Positions 29,817 through 31,617 of a stretch of 31,617 nt of DNA are shown one piece after another. Made by a program: the position numbers and the translations under genes. Each line of letters starts with the position of its first letter. The stretch's first letter is position 1. This DNA comes from a virus: IMG/VR virus record IMGVR_UViG_3300048836_000136, positions 1 to 31,617 of that record. One strand, written 5' to 3'. The notes beneath the pieces were generated by a model. That model did not search any database, was not told the origin of the DNA, and saw only the letters and a list, made by a program, of their open reading frames with translations.

Positions 29817-31617
29817 ATGGCACTGCTTTCTGATATCTACAAAAACCGAAAGAAAATTGTATCGGGTGTTGGTAGGGGCCTTGGTGATGTATTTGGCACT
29901 TATGCAAGAACTCTTGGTGAAGCCGGTTATCAGGCTGGAAGGTTCGTAACTAATCCTCTATACCGAAAGTCTATCTTAACCGGTGGGCAGGGTATGTCAC
30001 CAACTGAGTTGCAACAAGCCTCTCAACTAAACAACACGCGCTTTCTTAGACCCGATCAGATCCAAAACCGAACACGAACGGCCGTAACGGGTGGAACAGG
30101 AACCGCCAAGGCAATGCTTGGAGCTTACGGCTTAACCGCAGGGCTACCAGCCGTAGCCTCAACGGCAGCGGTAAGTGGACTCATTAACACTGGAATAGCT
30201 AAAGCTACAGGTGGTGATCCTTATGAAGCGTTTGGATATGGGGTGGGATCATCTTCTCAATATGGCGGACTCAATAGACTCACCGGCCCATTTATAGATC
30301 AGCGTGTGGCAAAGCTCGGTCTGGGAGGAAAAAGCTTATTAACTAGAACCCTAAGAAGGGCGGGAGCGAGTGCAGGGTTTAATCTGGGGGAGGATGCCTT
30401 ATTCACAGCAGGAACCGAAGGTCGAATGATAACACCCAAAGAGGCATTGGCATCACTTGCCATCGGTGGAATCACTGGGCCACTTTCAAGACGTTACAAC
30501 CCAACAACAGGATTCAAAAAGGAGTTGGTGGAGAATTTAAAAAAGCCTGTAGGGAAGGTCAATCTACGCGAGATGCTTTCGAGGAAGGCTTCAACTAAAA
30601 GCAATTTACTTACACCAAAAGCCAGATCACGTTATGAGTTACCTGAAGGAAGACCGATAAGGACAACAGGAGGCAAAAGCCTTGAAGACCTCAAGACCGG
30701 CGATTCTGTAAAGCTCGATAGAAGATTCGGATCAAGAGAGACAATGATTGGGAGAAACGGTCAATCAGCCTATGGAGCAGTTGCGGGTATTGAACCCTAT
30801 CAAGACGAAGATGGTAAATGGCAGGTTCGATTCAACCCCGAAAAAGCAGCCCTAGGTGTGGGAGGTATGGTACTTGGTACAGGGGCAATAAAGAAGCTCG
30901 ACGACCTAAAGACTGGACTTGGCGATGAAACAGATATCAGAGGACTAACAAGTGTTGCAAGGCAATCGAAGACTTATGACGAGTTCGTCTCCAGAGTCCA
31001 AGACACCCTCTCGCTTTCGCCTGAAACAATAGGAAAACTACAAGATGCCAAGTTGTCGTTAAAGGACTTCTACAATCAGGCAGCGACTACTACCCAAGGA
31101 GGAACACAAAAGACACCAAAAGTAGGGGGAACAGTAAAAGCCAGCCAACTACCCGAATCCACAATGACCGCCCGTTCACTAGATGACGTGTTGCAAGGAA
31201 AGCAAACAACACTATCAAGCCAAAAGAAAACAGGATCAGAAATCCCACTACAAAGTGAAACAAAAGCGGTACAAAGTAATCAAGGAGCATTAACCGAAGA
31301 TATCATTTCCGAAGGGAGGAAGTCAATTGGGTCTACCGCAGACGAACCCAAAGGGGGAACAAAGAAGGTTCTCGACGACCTCTACACTCAGTGGGTAGAT
31401 CGTTACCATCCAATCAACAAAGCCGGTGCGAAGGTCAAGACATATCTTAAGACCAAGAATGCCCAATTACGACCAGAGTACGACCCAGAATATCTATTAC
31501 GTAGGCTTACAGGTGCAGGTGGAGTGGCGGACTATCGCTTCAAGACAGAACTCAACCCGATTTTAAAACAGATGGAGGGTTCGGGTATTGAGAAGTTGGA
31601 TATGGATACATACCTTG
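29817..31617 (+). CDS. Large internal/polyvalent virion protein (partial at window end)
   Basis: 600 codons are open to the window edge. The N-terminal region is Gly/Ala-rich and hydrophobic near 98-130 (KAMLGAYGLTAGLPAVASTAAVSGLIN), suggesting membrane insertion after ejection. The middle is Gly/Lys/Thr-rich. Near the edge, KKVLDDLYTQWVDRYHPINKAGAKV and EYLLRRLTGAGGVADYRF resemble the linkers of very large phage polyvalent proteins, in which many enzymatic or structural domains are strung together. Domain content downstream is unknown. It is probably an ejection protein of the podovirus type. Confidence 0.7.
   Translation, partial: MALLSDIYKNRKKIVSGVGRGLGDVFGTYARTLGEAGYQAGRFVTNPLYRKSILTGGQGMSPTELQQASQLNNTRFLRPDQIQNRTRTAVTGGTGTAKAMLGAYGLTAGLPAVASTAAVSGLINTGIAKATGGDPYEAFGYGVGSSSQYGGLNRLTGPFIDQRVAKLGLGGKSLLTRTLRRAGASAGFNLGEDALFTAGTEGRMITPKEALASLAIGGITGPLSRRYNPTTGFKKELVENLKKPVGKVNLREMLSRKASTKSNLLTPKARSRYELPEGRPIRTTGGKSLEDLKTGDSVKLDRRFGSRETMIGRNGQSAYGAVAGIEPYQDEDGKWQVRFNPEKAALGVGGMVLGTGAIKKLDDLKTGLGDETDIRGLTSVARQSKTYDEFVSRVQDTLSLSPETIGKLQDAKLSLKDFYNQAATTTQGGTQKTPKVGGTVKASQLPESTMTARSLDDVLQGKQTTLSSQKKTGSEIPLQSETKAVQSNQGALTEDIISEGRKSIGSTADEPKGGTKKVLDDLYTQWVDRYHPINKAGAKVKTYLKTKNAQLRPEYDPEYLLRRLTGAGGVADYRFKTELNPILKQMEGSGIEKLDMDTYL

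Overview
The window looks like one end of a temperate, podovirus-like tailed phage: either a prophage junction or a linearised circular phage genome. The host cannot be fixed from sequence alone. The standard code with TGA stops, roughly mid-40s GC by eye, very tight gene packing, frequent lack of Shine-Dalgarno (SD) sites and a tRNA end without encoded CCA would suit an uncultivated bacterium such as a Patescibacteria/CPR lineage, but that is a weak inference.

Layout. Positions 1-230 hold an attachment-type site made from the 3' half of a tRNA-Lys(CTT) gene, overlapped by the stop codon of an incoming reading frame, plus tandem 11-bp repeats. A tyrosine integrase (231-1328, minus) faces a small helix-turn-helix (HTH)-like gene across overlapping divergent promoters. 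Positions 1611-6766 are a compact early block: an ssDNA-binding protein, a membrane-anchored transglycosylase-type lysozyme, a winged-helix protein, a 38-residue membrane peptide, a 2H phosphoesterase, zinc-finger proteins, a VRR-NUC nuclease, an HNH-AP2 endonuclease and a SprT-like protease. Positions 6830-8774 are a restriction-modification pair (SPPY-type DNA methyltransferase and an Eco29kI/GIY-YIG-type nuclease, convergent).

Positions 8840-15336 form one tightly coupled operon: small terminase, a large terminase split into ATPase and nuclease genes, then six surface-chemistry enzymes (CgeB-like glycosyltransferase, GT-A-like protein, sulfotransferase-like protein, SAM methyltransferase, two GT2 glycosyltransferases), and last a small protein resembling sigma-factor region 4.

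From 15365 to the right edge lie virion genes: portal, a VxVxNxP-rich structural protein, a small structural protein, two fibre proteins (the second with 17 exact-length 24-residue repeats), two small proteins, scaffold-like protein, SU10-type major capsid protein, adaptor, a gp10/stabilisation-like protein, a coiled-coil ejection-type protein, and a large internal protein cut by the window end.

Most striking observation: seven virion genes are each preceded by a conserved element, consensus TAGCGACYTA with a 16-bp gap between the CGACYT core and a TATAAT-like -10. In five of them the -10 lies only 6-8 bases before the start codon, predicting leaderless mRNAs. Early promoters instead use TTGACA. 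A phage-specific late promoter class read with help from the adjacent region-4-like protein would explain this. An eighth transcript candidate (22550) is leaderless with a TTGACA box. The late scaffold gene carries a leader that folds into a possible three-way junction starting at the predicted transcript end.
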